Shown here: positions 54,019 to 63,959 of the stretch, one piece after another
Numbering within the stretch: position 1 is the stretch's first letter
Layout: each line of letters begins with the position of its first letter
Assembly: GCA_041154365.1 (NCBI GenBank)
Contig: AP035449.1
Location: forward strand, 2,465,001-2,529,000
Origin: Candidatus Neomarinimicrobiota bacterium
GTDB lineage: Bacteria; Fidelibacterota; Fidelibacteria; Fidelibacterales; Fidelibacteraceae
Length of the DNA stretch: 64,000 nucleotides
Reading direction: 5' to 3'
Translations under genes and position numbers: made by a program
Notes under the pieces: generated by a model
What the model saw: the letters and a program-made list of their open reading frames with translations, nothing else
Database searches by the model: none
What the model was told of the DNA's origin: nothing

Positions 54019-55926
54019 ATGTACATTCCAGAAAAACCCTTGGATACCGGCAGAATCGCCATCGAAAAAGCCCGTTTCCTGAACGGCCAGAAACCTTCAC
54101 CGGATATTGTCCGGGATTTTATTCTGGATTCCTGGGAAAGATCCAGAATTTACGGCATAACCCTGGCACCATCTCCTGAACCGGAAAGGGCTGCCGAAGG
54201 TGAAATCCGGCGGCGCATGCAATCGCTTGCCCCTTTTATCGAACTGTTTGAAAACGTTCGGGAAAGCCTGGATATCCTTTTAAAACATAAAAACATTCCT
54301 GTCACCCTGATCTGGGTGGATGTGGCAGGAACCGTCATTAAAACGGATGGAGAATCTCCACTGTACCGGACGGGCATACGGGTAAGTGAACGGGATATAG
54401 GAACCAACATCGCCGGGACCTGCATCACTCTGAATCAGTCCATGGTGATGACCCAAAAGGAATTTTTCCAGAGCCACTTTCACGACAGCATTTATGCCGC
54501 TCATCCCCTGAGAGACGCCGAAAAACATGTGGCAGGATGCTGCATTCTGGAGATGCACACAAGCACCTATGATCCGGAAGCGGTTCGGATGTTTCTGCTC
54601 ATCGGTGATTTGCTGAACCGGCAAAGAATCCAGCATACACATTTACATCAAGTACAGGAACGGGAATCTGTCCTTTTAAGGATTTTGGACCATATCCCTT
54701 CAGGAATCATGGTCCTGAACACATCCGAGCAAATCACCTTCATCAATCAGCAGGCCCGGAAACTCTTTGACCTGAATCAGAAATCGGTGGAAAAACGTTA
54801 CCTGCAATCCATCATCCGGAAAGGGCTTGTCCCGGGAGATCTGATACGCCTTGAAAAGGAATTTTTATACCGGGAACATGTGCTAACCTACGGAAATCAG
54901 TCCAAAACTTTTTTTGTCTCTTCAGCCCTCATAAGAAACCATGAAAAGACAATCACCGGATTACTTCTGGCTTTTTCCCCTGTTGAAAGCATTACCTGTC
55001 TCAGACCGGCCCGGGAATCATCCGTACCGTCGCAGATTCCACTCCAGGATATTCTAAAAAACACGGCATATCAAAAAAAAATTCAGAATGCTCTTCAGGA
55101 TTTGGGCAGATCCCCCTGGGATATTCTCATCACAGGCGAAAAGGGACTGTTTAAAACTGAGTTCGCCCGCCTGATTCATGCCGGATCTCCCCGGGCATCG
55201 GGACCTCTGACGATTTTTGATGTCGCCGGACATCACTCTTTAGAAATCCGGGATCTCCTTTGGGGAGAATTTAAAACGAACCCTGAGAACAATACGGGAC
55301 AGTGCCTGATATCCAGGTCCAACAGTGGAACACTTGTCATGAATCATGCAGACCGGATGAAAGAAGATCTTCAGGTGGATTTTTACCATTTGCTGCGAAA
55401 CCGGGAATTGCCGGATCATACAAAATTCAATGTACGATTTATCTGTATCACCGGGGATGAAAAACCCGGTGGGTTTATTCCGGAACTGGCTGCATTCTTT
55501 GATAAAGGACAGTTGTTGCCGGATCCGGTAAGAAGTCATGCTTCGGATATAGAAATCTTTACAGACAATATCCTGCACACTTTATCATCCCGGTTCCATT
55601 TGCCCGCCCCGGAGGTCTCTCCGGCCGTCCGGCAGATCTTTTCCCTGTACGGCTGGCCGGAAAATCTGGAAGAGATGCAGGATGTGCTGGCAACAGCCCT
55701 GTTGAAACACCGGCCCAAAATCCTGGATGAAAATCATTTGCCCGGACGCATGAGAAAATTAAAAGCTCCCACCTTTTACAAAGACCTTAACGCACAAAAG
55801 AAAATCCGTGAAATGACAGATGTCCTGAAAAGCAGCGGCGGAAACTGCAAAGAAGCAGCAAAACAGATGGGCGTAGCCCGGAGTACGTTTTACGAGTGGC
55901 TGGCTAAATATAATATACCGCATTGA
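54019..55926 (+). CDS. AcoR-like transcriptional regulator with degenerate AAA domain
   Basis: 635 aa. A GAF-like sensory part (about 40-200, with GTNIAGTCITLNQ and ILEMHTS) and a PAS domain (about 210-320) precede an AAA-like region (about 345-560). A Fis-type helix-turn-helix ends the protein (KEAAKQMGVARSTFYEWL). The AAA region is eroded: Walker A reads GEKGLFKTE, the GAFTGA loop is absent and Walker B reads TLVMNHAD. It therefore probably does not drive sigma-54 remodelling. It follows the receptor gene by five bases. Targets could include the purine locus, whose E. coli equivalent has a regulator of this type (YgeV); unproven. Confidence 0.78.
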   Translation: MYIPEKPLDTGRIAIEKARFLNGQKPSPDIVRDFILDSWERSRIYGITLAPSPEPERAAEGEIRRRMQSLAPFIELFENVRESLDILLKHKNIPVTLIWVDVAGTVIKTDGESPLYRTGIRVSERDIGTNIAGTCITLNQSMVMTQKEFFQSHFHDSIYAAHPLRDAEKHVAGCCILEMHTSTYDPEAVRMFLLIGDLLNRQRIQHTHLHQVQERESVLLRILDHIPSGIMVLNTSEQITFINQQARKLFDLNQKSVEKRYLQSIIRKGLVPGDLIRLEKEFLYREHVLTYGNQSKTFFVSSALIRNHEKTITGLLLAFSPVESITCLRPARESSVPSQIPLQDILKNTAYQKKIQNALQDLGRSPWDILITGEKGLFKTEFARLIHAGSPRASGPLTIFDVAGHHSLEIRDLLWGEFKTNPENNTGQCLISRSNSGTLVMNHADRMKEDLQVDFYHLLRNRELPDHTKFNVRFICITGDEKPGGFIPELAAFFDKGQLLPDPVRSHASDIEIFTDNILHTLSSRFHLPAPEVSPAVRQIFSLYGWPENLEEMQDVLATALLKHRPKILDENHLPGRMRKLKAPTFYKDLNAQKKIREMTDVLKSSGGNCKEAAKQMGVARSTFYEWLAKYNIPH

Positions 55927-56088
55927 GAATGAAGAATGATGAATGATGAATGATGAATTAAATGAAGAGTTATGAGTTTGGCTTTGTTTGTCAGATATGG
56001 TATTTAGGTTTTGATCATATCTTTTTTTGTTTAAGATATATTCGAAAAGCATAGCTGATCACAGAACCAAATTCATAATTAAATAATT
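55927..56088. repeat. Heptamer run and non-coding DNA upstream of the IS element
   Basis: GAATGAT units repeat at 55925-55955, directly at the end of the regulator gene. The rest up to the IS border is AT-rich with no gene. The inverted counterpart of the array lies on the far side of the IS at 57985-58020. Confidence 0.7.
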
Positions 56089-57977
56089 GATCCCACTCCG
56101 AAAAGTCGACAGCCATGCTCGGGTACAGGCGTTATGACAGGCGTCAAATAGTCTATAAGTCTTTGATAATCAGTAATATAACTTGATATTGTTGATAAAA
56201 TATTGTAAAATATGAGCAATATTTTAAGAGGCAAAGATGTTCAAAGAGACAGAGTCCAGTCGGCCGGTAGAGTTGTTTGGTGATGTAGAGAACCTGTTAG
56301 AATGGAACAAGAAGAAGCTGAAGAAATACCGTGATGAGACGCGATGGCACAATCAATTCCGGTGCATGGTCTATGATGTCATTGACGAGACGCCTTACCG
56401 GATATTGTTTGATGCGCGGATGGGCGCACCGAATGCCCCAGTAAAACAGTTGGTATCCATGATGATTATCAAAGAGCTGTTTCGCTGGAGCGACAGTCAG
56501 TTATTTGAGCAGTTTGAGTTTAATGTTTTGGTCCGTCGCGCCATCGGAATCGACACGCTCACGGAAGATATCCCGGTTCCCTCCACCTATTACTTATTCC
56601 GAAAGCGGATCTATGAGCATGGTAAAGAGACGGGCGAGGAATTGCTGGAAGAGACTTTTTCCCAGATAACGGAAGCACAAGTTCGTGAATTCAAGGTGGA
56701 TGGACGGCGTATCCGGATGGACAGCAAATTACTGGGGAGCAATATAGGCTGGTACAGTCGTTATGAGTTGGTCCACAAGAGTTTTGAGATGTTTTATCGG
56801 GGGCTAACCAAGAGTGATAAGCGTTTTCTACAGACGCGGTATCGGACAGAGATCAGTCGTTTGTTGGGAGAAGAGGCAGAGAAGGTTGTCTATCGTCATA
56901 ACCGTGATGAAGTCAATGAACGCCTAGTGCGTTTAGGTGAATTACTTTATATGGTCATCCGTCATTATAAGGGAAAAAAGGAGGAATCATTCCGGGTATT
57001 GAAGCGGGTCTTTGAGAACCAATATGAGGTGAATGAAGAGGAGAAGATTATCTTACGCCCGAAGGAGAAAATCCCCCCGGATAGTGTTCAATCGCCCCAT
57101 GATCCGGACTGCACCTATCGGGGCAAGTCAGGAAAGAAGGTGAAGGGGTATCATGCGAATGTGACAGAGACCTGTGGAGAGGACTTGCATTTAATCACGG
57201 ATATCCGGATAGAGGCCGCCAGTTGCGGGGAGGCCCGTTTTTATAAAGAGGCGGTGGAAGGCAGTGAAAGAGTCACGGGTCAAAGGGTAGAACATGTGCA
57301 TGCTGACGGGGCTTATTACAGCGAAAGTAACAGCCGGTACTCGGAAGAAAGAGACCTTGATTTTGTGGTGACCGGAATCAAAGGAAGTGAGCCCCGATAT
57401 CTGATCCATGAAACACACGAAGGGTATGTTGCCGTGGACCGCGAGAGCGGGAGCGTGTATGAACTTCATAAAGCAGAGACGTATCAAGACTCGGAAGAAG
57501 CACGATATTATATCCGAACAGACTCCGGCCGGAAATACTTTAGCAGTCTGGCCATATACACTGCTTTGCAACGTCAAAAACTGATATCCCGTCCTGAAAG
57601 AGAACTGCAGATCCGTAATAACGTGGAAGCCACGATTGGTCATTTTGCTTATGGACTTCTGAATAATAAAACACCCTACCGTCGAAAGCAGAAACAGCAG
57701 ATGTGGGCTTATTGCCGGGCGATGGCGGTAAACATCAAACGAATCGCGGGATACGTACGTCCAAAAAAGCCGTTTGAAGAGCAAAAAGCAGCATTATGTG
57801 CACAAAAGGTTCAAAACACAGTCCCATCCACCCCTTGCTTTTTCATTTTTTCCTCAATCGGTCGCCATCTGGCTAATTTTTATGGCTTTTTCCAATCCAA
57901 TCCCTCGATTTATCCGAAAACCCCCGTATTTATACAATTATAACCGTATTTTTTAATGGGGTTTTCGGAGGAGGCTC
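56089..57977 (+). mobile_element. IS1182-type insertion sequence, apparently intact
   Basis: 1889 bp. The left end GATCCCACTCCGAAAA and the inverted right end GAGCCTCCTCCGAAAA match at 12 of 16 positions. Both sides are flanked by AATAATT (56082-56088 and 57978-57984), consistent with a 7-bp target duplication. The element holds one full transposase gene. Near its right end CCGAAAACCCC (57914) and GGGGTTTTCGG (57958) form a hairpin. Confidence 0.85.
56237..57943 (+). CDS. IS1182-family DDE transposase
   Basis: 568 aa. An N-terminal DUF772-like domain (about 20-130, RWSDSQLFEQFEFNVLVRRAIG) is followed by a DDE catalytic domain. Asp in RIRMDSKLL, Asp in HADGAYYS and a C-terminal acid in NNVEATIGHF are the likely catalytic set. 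Complete length for the family. The AAAGATG start follows an AAGAGG ribosome site. Confidence 0.92.
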   Translation: MFKETESSRPVELFGDVENLLEWNKKKLKKYRDETRWHNQFRCMVYDVIDETPYRILFDARMGAPNAPVKQLVSMMIIKELFRWSDSQLFEQFEFNVLVRRAIGIDTLTEDIPVPSTYYLFRKRIYEHGKETGEELLEETFSQITEAQVREFKVDGRRIRMDSKLLGSNIGWYSRYELVHKSFEMFYRGLTKSDKRFLQTRYRTEISRLLGEEAEKVVYRHNRDEVNERLVRLGELLYMVIRHYKGKKEESFRVLKRVFENQYEVNEEEKIILRPKEKIPPDSVQSPHDPDCTYRGKSGKKVKGYHANVTETCGEDLHLITDIRIEAASCGEARFYKEAVEGSERVTGQRVEHVHADGAYYSESNSRYSEERDLDFVVTGIKGSEPRYLIHETHEGYVAVDRESGSVYELHKAETYQDSEEARYYIRTDSGRKYFSSLAIYTALQRQKLISRPERELQIRNNVEATIGHFAYGLLNNKTPYRRKQKQQMWAYCRAMAVNIKRIAGYVRPKKPFEEQKAALCAQKVQNTVPSTPCFFIFSSIGRHLANFYGFFQSNPSIYPKTPVFIQL

Positions 57978-57984
57978 AATAATT

Positions 57985-58020
57985 CAATTCATCATTCATC
58001 ATTCTTCATTCATCATTCAA
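57985..58020. repeat. Inverted heptanucleotide array (ATCATTC)n
   Basis: ATCATTC units (complement of GAATGAT) continue right of the IS. Together with 55925-55955 they show that the IS is bracketed by inverted heptamer arrays. Confidence 0.7.
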
Positions 58021-58069
58021 ATAATAACTATGAATTATCCGGATAATTTTTAAATTTCTATCCAGATAT

Positions 58070-58142
58070 GGGGCTATAGCTCAGCTGGGAGAGCGCGACG
58101 TTCGCAATGTCGAGGTCAGGAGTTCGATCCTCCTTAGCTCCA
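58070..58142 (+). tRNA. tRNA-Ala (CGC anticodon)
   Basis: 73 nt cloverleaf. The acceptor stem GGGGCTA/TAGCTCC includes G3-U70, the alanine identity pair. D arm GCTC...GAGC, anticodon arm CGACG TTCGCAA TGTCG with anticodon CGC at 58103-58105, T arm AGGAG TTCGATC CTCCT. The CCA end is not encoded. Confidence 0.95.
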
Positions 58143-58246
58143 CAAAACCCATCCGTCACACGAATAGAATCTCATCTTGAAAAATTCTGCGCCGGGTCAT
58201 TTTATTTTGTATATTTTTTCAGCTTTCAGAGGGAGAGGAACAACAC

Positions 58247-59593
58247 ATGGCAGAGATTACCATCACCCGCGGTTTTGATATTCCCATGACAGGTCAGGCA
58301 CGAAAAGAGCTGGATATCCTGCCGGATACCCCCTTGGTTGCCGTCCTGCCAGATGCTTTTCACAATATCAAGCCCAAACTTCTTGTGCAGGAAGGCGATA
58401 CGGTTTTGGCCGGTACTCCGCTCTTTTTTGATAAACAGGAAGAACGCTTCCACTTTTGCAGTCCCGCCAGCGGAACTATCAAAACCATTCACTATGGCGA
58501 ACGGCGGAAGATCGAACACATCATCATTGAAACGGACGGAAAAAATAAACACGTCTCTTTTCCGGCACGATCTTTAAAGGATCTTGAAAAGGCCAATCCG
58601 GAAGATCTTCAGGAAGACCTGCTGAAAGCCGGTTTATGGCCTCTTTTGAGGGAACGGCCATTCAATCGAATAGCCCGGCCGGACAAAAAACCAAAAAGCA
58701 TTTTTATCTCCCTCATTGATACAGCCCCCCTGGCGGCCGATCCCCTCTTCCTTATTCAGGGGAAAGAAGATTTGTTTATCCAGGGGATTACATGTTTGAA
58801 AAAATTTACTGACGGACCGGTTCACATTTGCGGAAACGGTACCACAGACCTGGAAAAATCCCTGAAAGGGGTTGAAAAGCATGTGTTCACCGGTCCACAC
58901 CCTGCCGGTAACCCGGGTGTCCATATCCACCATATTGATCCCGTCAACCGGGGAGAATCGGTTTGGGTGGTCCGTCCCCAGGATCTGGTCCTGATTATGT
59001 CCTTTTTGACAACCGGTGTTTATCCCCAACGTATCCGGGCGGCTGTAGCCGGTGAAGCTGCTTCCAATCCCCGCTATGTGGAAATCCCCTGGGGTGCCCC
59101 TCTGACCCAGGCCATGGGAAAAATCTCAAAAGATGCCGATGTCCGCCTGATTGCAGGAAATGTTCTCACCGGTGAAAAAAAAGAGAAAGACGGATATTTC
59201 GGATTTTACGACACCCTTCTCACCCTCATCCCGGAAAACCGTGAACGCCGGTTCCTGGGATGGATTACGCCGGGGTTAAAAGCATTCAGTTATTCCAAAA
59301 CCTTTTTAAGCGCCCTGTTTCCCCAAAAGAGCTACTCCTTTGATACAAACCGGCACGGGGGACACCGGGCTTTTGTACAGACCGGTCTTTTTGAAAAGGT
59401 GGTTCCCATGGATATCTATCCCGATTACCTGATCCGAAGCATTTTAGCGGAAGACATACCTGAAATGGAAGCCCTTGGACTTTATGAAGTGGTTGAGGAA
59501 GATCTGGCCCTCTGTGCTTATGTGGATCCATCGAAAAATGATATCAATGCAATTGTACGTCAGGGACTCGATCTCCTGGAACGGGAGGGTTGA
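58247..59593 (+). CDS. nqrA: Na+-translocating NADH:quinone reductase subunit A
   Basis: 448 aa, the usual length. The N-terminal GFDIPMTGQ and barrel-sandwich part (KPKLLVQEGDTVLAGTPLF) match NqrA. It is a cytoplasm-facing subunit near the quinone site. First gene of the complete nqrABCDEF operon, preceded by a GAGGGAGAGGAA ribosome region, downstream of tRNA-Ala. Nqr couples NADH oxidation to sodium export. Confidence 0.93.
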   Translation: MAEITITRGFDIPMTGQARKELDILPDTPLVAVLPDAFHNIKPKLLVQEGDTVLAGTPLFFDKQEERFHFCSPASGTIKTIHYGERRKIEHIIIETDGKNKHVSFPARSLKDLEKANPEDLQEDLLKAGLWPLLRERPFNRIARPDKKPKSIFISLIDTAPLAADPLFLIQGKEDLFIQGITCLKKFTDGPVHICGNGTTDLEKSLKGVEKHVFTGPHPAGNPGVHIHHIDPVNRGESVWVVRPQDLVLIMSFLTTGVYPQRIRAAVAGEAASNPRYVEIPWGAPLTQAMGKISKDADVRLIAGNVLTGEKKEKDGYFGFYDTLLTLIPENRERRFLGWITPGLKAFSYSKTFLSALFPQKSYSFDTNRHGGHRAFVQTGLFEKVVPMDIYPDYLIRSILAEDIPEMEALGLYEVVEEDLALCAYVDPSKNDINAIVRQGLDLLEREG

Positions 59594-59595
59594 TT

Positions 59596-60777
59596 GTGAA
59601 AATGATGCGAAAACTCTTTGATACACTCCGGCCTTACTTTGAAGAAGGCGGCCGTTTTCACGGACTCTGGTTTCTCTTCGAAGGCATTGAATCCTTTACC
59701 TTTACCACCGGGAAAGTCACGGACGATGCCCCCCATATCCGCGACCATCTGGATATCAAGCGCCTAATGTCCATGGTGATCATCGCGTTGATCCCTGCCA
59801 TTCTCATGGGTATTTACAACACAGGACTTCAGGGACTCATTGCCGACGGGATTTCTGTCACGTTTTGGGGTGCTGTTTTTCGGGGACTCCGGGTTGTGTT
59901 GCCCATTATCATTGTGTCCTATGCCGTGGGCGGGTTCTGGGAAGTGCTTTTTGCCGTGATCCGAAAACATGAAATTAACGAAGGGTTCCTGGTGACGGGC
60001 ATGCTTTTTCCCCTGGTCCTTCCTCCGAATACACCCCTTTGGCAGGTTGCCCTGGGCATCTCCTTCGGTGTGGTTATCGGGAAAGAGGTCTTCGGAGGAA
60101 CGGGCATGAATATCTTTAATCCCACGCTGGTGGGACGGGCTTTTCTCTTTTTCTCCTACCCGTCCGGGTTTTCCGGTTCAGCCCCCTATATGGCGGCACG
60201 ATCGGTGGATGCCGTAACCAGTGCGACACCCCTGGCGGTAGCATCGGCCACTCCTGCGGGAGAATCGGTCACAACCTCCCTCATGAATTTCTCCCTGAAT
60301 TACGATTTGAAAACTTTTTTAACCGGACTCTATCCCGGATGTATCGGTGAAACATCGGCCATCGCCATTTTGTTAGGCGCCCTTTTCCTTCTCATCACCC
60401 GGACGGCAAGCTGGCGGTCCATGGCCGGTACAGTTATCGGTGCTTTCCTCACCGTTTCTCTTTTCAATATCCTGGCAAAGCCCGGCTCCAATCCCATGAT
60501 GCACCTGCCCTTTCAGTATCATATTCTCATGGGAGGATTTCTATTCGGAACCGTTTTTATGGTGACGGATCCCGTATCGGCGGCCATGACGCGGACAGGG
60601 AAATGGTTTTACGGGCTTCTCATCGGTGTGATGACGATTCTCATCCGGGTGGTCAATCCGGCCTATCCGGAAGGGATGATGCTGGCGATCCTCTTTGGGA
60701 ATCTTTTCGCCCCCCTCTTTGATTACTACGTGGTGAAAACCAACATGAAAAGGAGGTTGAATCGTGCACAGCAATAA
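59596..60777 (+). CDS. nqrB: Na+-translocating NADH:quinone reductase subunit B
   Basis: About 393 aa from the GTG at 59596, six bases after GGGAGGG; a TTG at 59590 and an ATG at 59602 are alternatives. It has multiple membrane helices and DAVTSATPLA, the covalent-FMN threonine site. It overlaps nqrC by 14 bases. Membrane core subunit that carries FMN and takes part in sodium transfer. Confidence 0.93.
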   Translation: MKMMRKLFDTLRPYFEEGGRFHGLWFLFEGIESFTFTTGKVTDDAPHIRDHLDIKRLMSMVIIALIPAILMGIYNTGLQGLIADGISVTFWGAVFRGLRVVLPIIIVSYAVGGFWEVLFAVIRKHEINEGFLVTGMLFPLVLPPNTPLWQVALGISFGVVIGKEVFGGTGMNIFNPTLVGRAFLFFSYPSGFSGSAPYMAARSVDAVTSATPLAVASATPAGESVTTSLMNFSLNYDLKTFLTGLYPGCIGETSAIAILLGALFLLITRTASWRSMAGTVIGAFLTVSLFNILAKPGSNPMMHLPFQYHILMGGFLFGTVFMVTDPVSAAMTRTGKWFYGLLIGVMTILIRVVNPAYPEGMMLAILFGNLFAPLFDYYVVKTNMKRRLNRAQQ

Positions 60778-61444
60778 ATACACCCTTCTTTTCGCCGTGA
60801 TCGTGACGGTTCTGGCCAGTCTGCTTCTGGCATCCGCTGCCACCCTCCTTAAACCCTACCAGGAACGGAATGAAGAACTGGATTTAAAAACCAATATTCT
60901 GAAATCCCTGGGACTTGTGCCTGAAGAAGGCTTATCCCCTGAGAAAATCGAGCAGGTATATGCCGACTCACTGGAAGAAATTTTTGTTACGGAAAACGGT
61001 AAACTCTCGGATTCCGGAGAATTGCCCGTTTACCTCCGGAAAAACAGGGCCGGTGATCTGGTTGCTCTGGCCATCCCCGTTTCAGGCAAGGGACTCTGGT
61101 CCACCATTTATGGTTACCTTTCTCTTGAACCTGATTTTGAAACGGTCCGCTGGGTAACTTTTTACAAACACGGGGAGACGCCCGGACTCGGCGGTGAAAT
61201 CGAAAAAGAGTGGTTTTCAGAAAACTTTGCCGGAAAAAAGATCTTCAGTCCGGATGGAGAGCTGGTTAGCATCCGGGTCGCCCGGGGGGATGCAGAATCA
61301 TCCGTTCCCCAAAATCAGCTTTTTCACACGGTGGACGGCATCAGCGGAGCAACACTCACGGGAAAAGGTGTCACACAATTTCTCCGGGAAGATCTGCAAA
61401 AGTACGAAGCCTGGTTTAAACACCGGAAAAAGGAGGTGGATTAA
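60764..61444 (+). CDS. nqrC: Na+-translocating NADH:quinone reductase subunit C
   Basis: 226 aa from a GTG at 60764. There is one N-terminal helix, then a periplasmic domain ending [13 protein letters not shown], where the SGAT(L)T motif binds FMN covalently. It overlaps nqrB and ends on the A of the nqrD ATG. Confidence 0.93.
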   Translation: MHSNKYTLLFAVIVTVLASLLLASAATLLKPYQERNEELDLKTNILKSLGLVPEEGLSPEKIEQVYADSLEEIFVTENGKLSDSGELPVYLRKNRAGDLVALAIPVSGKGLWSTIYGYLSLEPDFETVRWVTFYKHGETPGLGGEIEKEWFSENFAGKKIFSPDGELVSIRVARGDAESSVPQNQLFHTVDGISGATLTGKGVTQFLREDLQKYEAWFKHRKKEVD

Positions 61445-62073
61445 TGTCCCTTTTATCCTCCACCCATAAACGGGTTTTAAAAGATCCGATTATCGATAAC
61501 AATCCCATCAATAAACAGGTTTTGGGTATCTGTTCGGCCCTGGCTGTAACCGTTCAGGTGAAAACCGCCCTGGTGATGACCCTGGCCGTGATCTTTGTTC
61601 TGGCTTTTTCAAACCTTTTTGTGTCCCTGCTCCGGGAAAAGATCCCCTCAAAAATCCGCATCATTGTGGAACTGACCATTATTGCTTCTCTGGTGATTTT
61701 AGTGGATCAGGTTTTACGGGCTTTTTTGTATGATATCAGCAAACAACTCTCTGTATTTGTAGGGCTCATCATCACGAATTGCATTGTCATGGGACGGGCC
61801 GAAGCCTTTGCCATGCAGAACAAACCCATTCCATCCCTCCTGGACGGTATCGGGAACGGACTGGGATACGGCATGATTTTAATTCTGGTCTCCATCGGGC
61901 GGGAAATTCTGGGAAGCGGCAGCTTTTTCGGGATCACTTTGATTCCATCTGCAGCGTATGAAGCGGGATATCAGAATATGGGACTCATGGTTTTAGCCCC
62001 GGGGGCTTTTATCCTGTTGGGACTCATTATCTGGCTCCAGCGGACCCTGTTTAAATACTCGGAAGAAGAGTGA
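61444..62073 (+). CDS. nqrD: Na+-translocating NADH:quinone reductase subunit D
   Basis: 209 aa with six membrane helices. [17 protein letters not shown] at the N-terminus and [12 protein letters not shown] are typical of NqrD/RnfE. With NqrE it binds an iron centre in the membrane. AGGAGG precedes the start. Confidence 0.93.
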   Translation: MSLLSSTHKRVLKDPIIDNNPINKQVLGICSALAVTVQVKTALVMTLAVIFVLAFSNLFVSLLREKIPSKIRIIVELTIIASLVILVDQVLRAFLYDISKQLSVFVGLIITNCIVMGRAEAFAMQNKPIPSLLDGIGNGLGYGMILILVSIGREILGSGSFFGITLIPSAAYEAGYQNMGLMVLAPGAFILLGLIIWLQRTLFKYSEEE

Positions 62074-62078
62074 GGTGA

Positions 62079-62693
62079 ATGATGTTTGAACACTATCTGA
62101 GCCTGCTTGTCAAATCCATTTTCGTGGAAAATATTCTCCTGGCATTCTTCCTGGGGATGTGCTCGTTTCTGGCCGTCTCGAAAAAGGTGGAAAATTCGGT
62201 GGGACTGGGATTTGCCGTGGTTTTTGTTTTGACAATCACCACGCCTGTAAACTGGCTGATCAATCATTTCCTCCTGGAGGATGGAGCCCTGGGCTGGGCA
62301 GGGCTGCCGGAAGCGGATCTGAGTTTTCTCCGTTTTATTGCCTTTATTGCCGTCATCGCCGCCATGGTCCAGCTTGTGGAAATGATCCTGGACCGCTTTA
62401 GTCCGGCCTTGTATGCGGCACTGGGAATTTTTCTCCCCCTTATCGCCGTCAATTGCGCTATTCTGGGTTCCTCCCTGTTTATGGTGGAACGTTCCTATAC
62501 CTTCGGTGAATCCATCGTTTTCGGTTTCGGCGCCGGAACCGGCTGGATGCTGGCCATTGTGTCCATGGCGGCCATCCGGTACAAACTCCGGTATTCAAAC
62601 ATTCCACAGGGCTTGCGGGGACTCGGGATCGCCATGCTGGTGACGGGACTCATGGCTGTGGCTTTTATGAGTTTTTCCGGTATCAGCTTATAA
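62079..62693 (+). CDS. nqrE: Na+-translocating NADH:quinone reductase subunit E
   Basis: 204 aa; the second ATG at 62082 is also possible. Six membrane helices, with [20 protein letters not shown] and NCAILG near residue 123 characteristic of NqrE/RnfA; both hold a conserved membrane cysteine. Forms the NqrD/E pair. Confidence 0.93.
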   Translation: MMFEHYLSLLVKSIFVENILLAFFLGMCSFLAVSKKVENSVGLGFAVVFVLTITTPVNWLINHFLLEDGALGWAGLPEADLSFLRFIAFIAVIAAMVQLVEMILDRFSPALYAALGIFLPLIAVNCAILGSSLFMVERSYTFGESIVFGFGAGTGWMLAIVSMAAIRYKLRYSNIPQGLRGLGIAMLVTGLMAVAFMSFSGISL

Positions 62694-62717
62694 CCTTAAA
62701 ATGAACGGAGACGTGTT

Positions 62718-63947
62718 TTGACAACATTAGGCGTCTTACTTATCAGTACTCTTGTTTTTGTCGGCATGATTGTTGTGCTGGTGCTGATCCTTATCGCCGC
62801 CGAATCCAAACTGGTGTATAAAGGCGATGTAAAAATCACCATCAATGAGAATGAGGAAAAAAGCATCACCGTCCCGGCAGGCAAAACCCTGCTGAACACC
62901 TTGTCCGACCAGAAAATATTTCTCCCTTCGGCCTGCGGCGGCGGCGGGACCTGTGCCATGTGTAAGTGCCAGATCCTTGAAGGTGGCGGTGAAATCCTCC
63001 CTACGGAAACTAGCCATTTCTCCTACCGGGAACAGAAAGATAACTGGCGCCTATCCTGCCAGGTGAAAGTCAAAAACGACATGTCCATCCGGATTCCGGA
63101 AGAAATTTTTAATATTCAGAAATACACTTGCACTGTGGCGTCCAATAAAAATGTGGCAACCTTTATCAAGGAACTGGTTATGGATCTGGATGAGAATCAG
63201 CGACTGGATTTCCGGTCCGGAGGATACATTCAGATCGATATCCCTGAATATGAGTTGAGTTTTAAGGATTTTGACATTGATGAGCGGTTTCGGGAGGACT
63301 GGGAAAAGTACAACTTATTTGATTTACAGGTAAAAAATCCCGAGCCGGTTTTCCGGGCTTATTCCATGGCCAATCATCCGGCAGAGGGACAAAAAGTCAT
63401 TTTAAATGTCCGGATTGCCACACCGCCCCGGGGAATGGACGTTCCCCCCGGCATTGCCTCATCCTGGATTTTTAATTTGAAGCCGGGTGATAAAGTCACC
63501 ATTTCGGGTCCTTACGGTGAGTTTTACATTAAAGATACGGACCGAGAAATGTGTTTTATCGGCGGAGGTGCAGGGATGGCCCCCATGCGGAGTCATATCT
63601 TTCATCTTTTCCACACGGAAAAAACAAAACGGAAGGCCACCTTCTGGTATGGAGCCCGGTCCAAACGGGAAATGTTTTATGATGAGGAATTCAAGGCCAT
63701 TGCCAAAGAACACCCCAACTTTTCATACCATGTGGCCCTGAGTGATCCCTTACCGGAAGACAAATGGGACGGACCGGTGGGATTTATCCATCAGGTGGCC
63801 TTTGATGAGTACCTGAGCAAACACGAAGACCCTTCAGAAATAGAGTATTACCTTTGCGGCCCGCCCATGATGCTGGATGCGGTGCAGAAAATGCTGTACA
63901 ACCTGGGTGTGGACGAGGAAAATATCGCGTTTGATGATTTTGGATAG
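62718..63947 (+). CDS. nqrF: Na+-translocating NADH:quinone reductase subunit F
   Basis: 409 aa from a TTG at 62718, seven bases after CGGAG. An N-terminal membrane helix leads to a 2Fe-2S ferredoxin domain (CGGGGTCAMC plus a later Cys), an FAD domain (RAYSMANHP) and an NADH domain (GGGAGMAPMRSH). NADH entry point of the complex. Final gene of the operon; no hairpin terminator is visible after it. Confidence 0.95.
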   Translation: MTTLGVLLISTLVFVGMIVVLVLILIAAESKLVYKGDVKITINENEEKSITVPAGKTLLNTLSDQKIFLPSACGGGGTCAMCKCQILEGGGEILPTETSHFSYREQKDNWRLSCQVKVKNDMSIRIPEEIFNIQKYTCTVASNKNVATFIKELVMDLDENQRLDFRSGGYIQIDIPEYELSFKDFDIDERFREDWEKYNLFDLQVKNPEPVFRAYSMANHPAEGQKVILNVRIATPPRGMDVPPGIASSWIFNLKPGDKVTISGPYGEFYIKDTDREMCFIGGGAGMAPMRSHIFHLFHTEKTKRKATFWYGARSKREMFYDEEFKAIAKEHPNFSYHVALSDPLPEDKWDGPVGFIHQVAFDEYLSKHEDPSEIEYYLCGPPMMLDAVQKMLYNLGVDEENIAFDDFG

Positions 63948-63959
63948 ACAAGATGGCAG

